Assembly (NCBI GenBank): GCA_012516295.1
Contig: JAAYWU010000180.1
Location: 1 to 5,996, forward strand
Source of the DNA: Clostridiales bacterium
GTDB lineage: Bacteria; Bacillota; Clostridia; Oscillospirales; Acutalibacteraceae
Direction: 5' to 3'
Length of the DNA stretch: 5,996 nt
The translations under genes and the position numbers were made by a program. The notes beneath the pieces were generated by a model, which did not search any database, was not told where the DNA came from, and saw only the letters and a list, made by a program, of their open reading frames with translations. Numbering within the stretch: position 1 is the stretch's first letter; every line of letters starts with the position of its first letter. Shown here piece by piece: positions 5,993 to 5,996 of the stretch.

Positions 5993-5996
5993 AAAC

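Overview
The window looks like chromosomal DNA from a low-to-moderate-GC Firmicute, most likely a class Clostridia member of the Ruminococcaceae/Oscillospiraceae kind. This rests on strong GGAGG-type Shine-Dalgarno (SD) sites, AT-rich TTGACA/TATAAT promoters, compact U-tailed terminators and the style of the proteins. No 16S or other phylogenetic marker is present, so this is inference. No mobile elements, CRISPR arrays, tRNAs or rRNAs were seen.

Layout, left to right. (1) The 3' two-thirds of a class I SAM-dependent rRNA methyltransferase of the RlmI family (+ strand, runs off the left edge), ending in a good intrinsic terminator. (2) A sulfur amino-acid unit on the + strand: a TTGACA-17-TAATAT promoter, a leader of about 170 nt carrying an unlisted 31-codon ORF (895-990) with its own strong SD and a Met-Cys-Gly-Ser-Ser-Cys-Cys run near its end, then metY (O-acetylhomoserine sulfhydrylase, 1018-2298). 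Two segments of the small ORF are complementary to the metY SD region. (3) A bidirectional terminator shared with the convergent mscS-type mechanosensitive channel gene (- strand), which has its own promoter. (4) A - strand pair, prfC (peptide chain release factor 3) followed after 49 nt by a bile acid:sodium symporter family transporter gene, probably co-transcribed and ending in an intrinsic terminator at about 3311-3343. As given, prfC is broken by a one-base deletion near 5666 that splits it into a 100-aa and a 427-aa piece; restoring one base gives a standard 528-aa RF3.

Most of the genes are ordinary housekeeping or transport genes. The part worth following up is the metY leader. A short peptide rich in Met and Cys codons sits just upstream of a gene that makes homocysteine (or cysteine) from sulfide, and its coding RNA can base-pair with the metY ribosome binding site. 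This arrangement fits a Cys/Met-responsive translational attenuator in place of the S-box or T-box expected in Firmicutes. The function is inferred; the ORF, codons and complementarity are read directly from the sequence.
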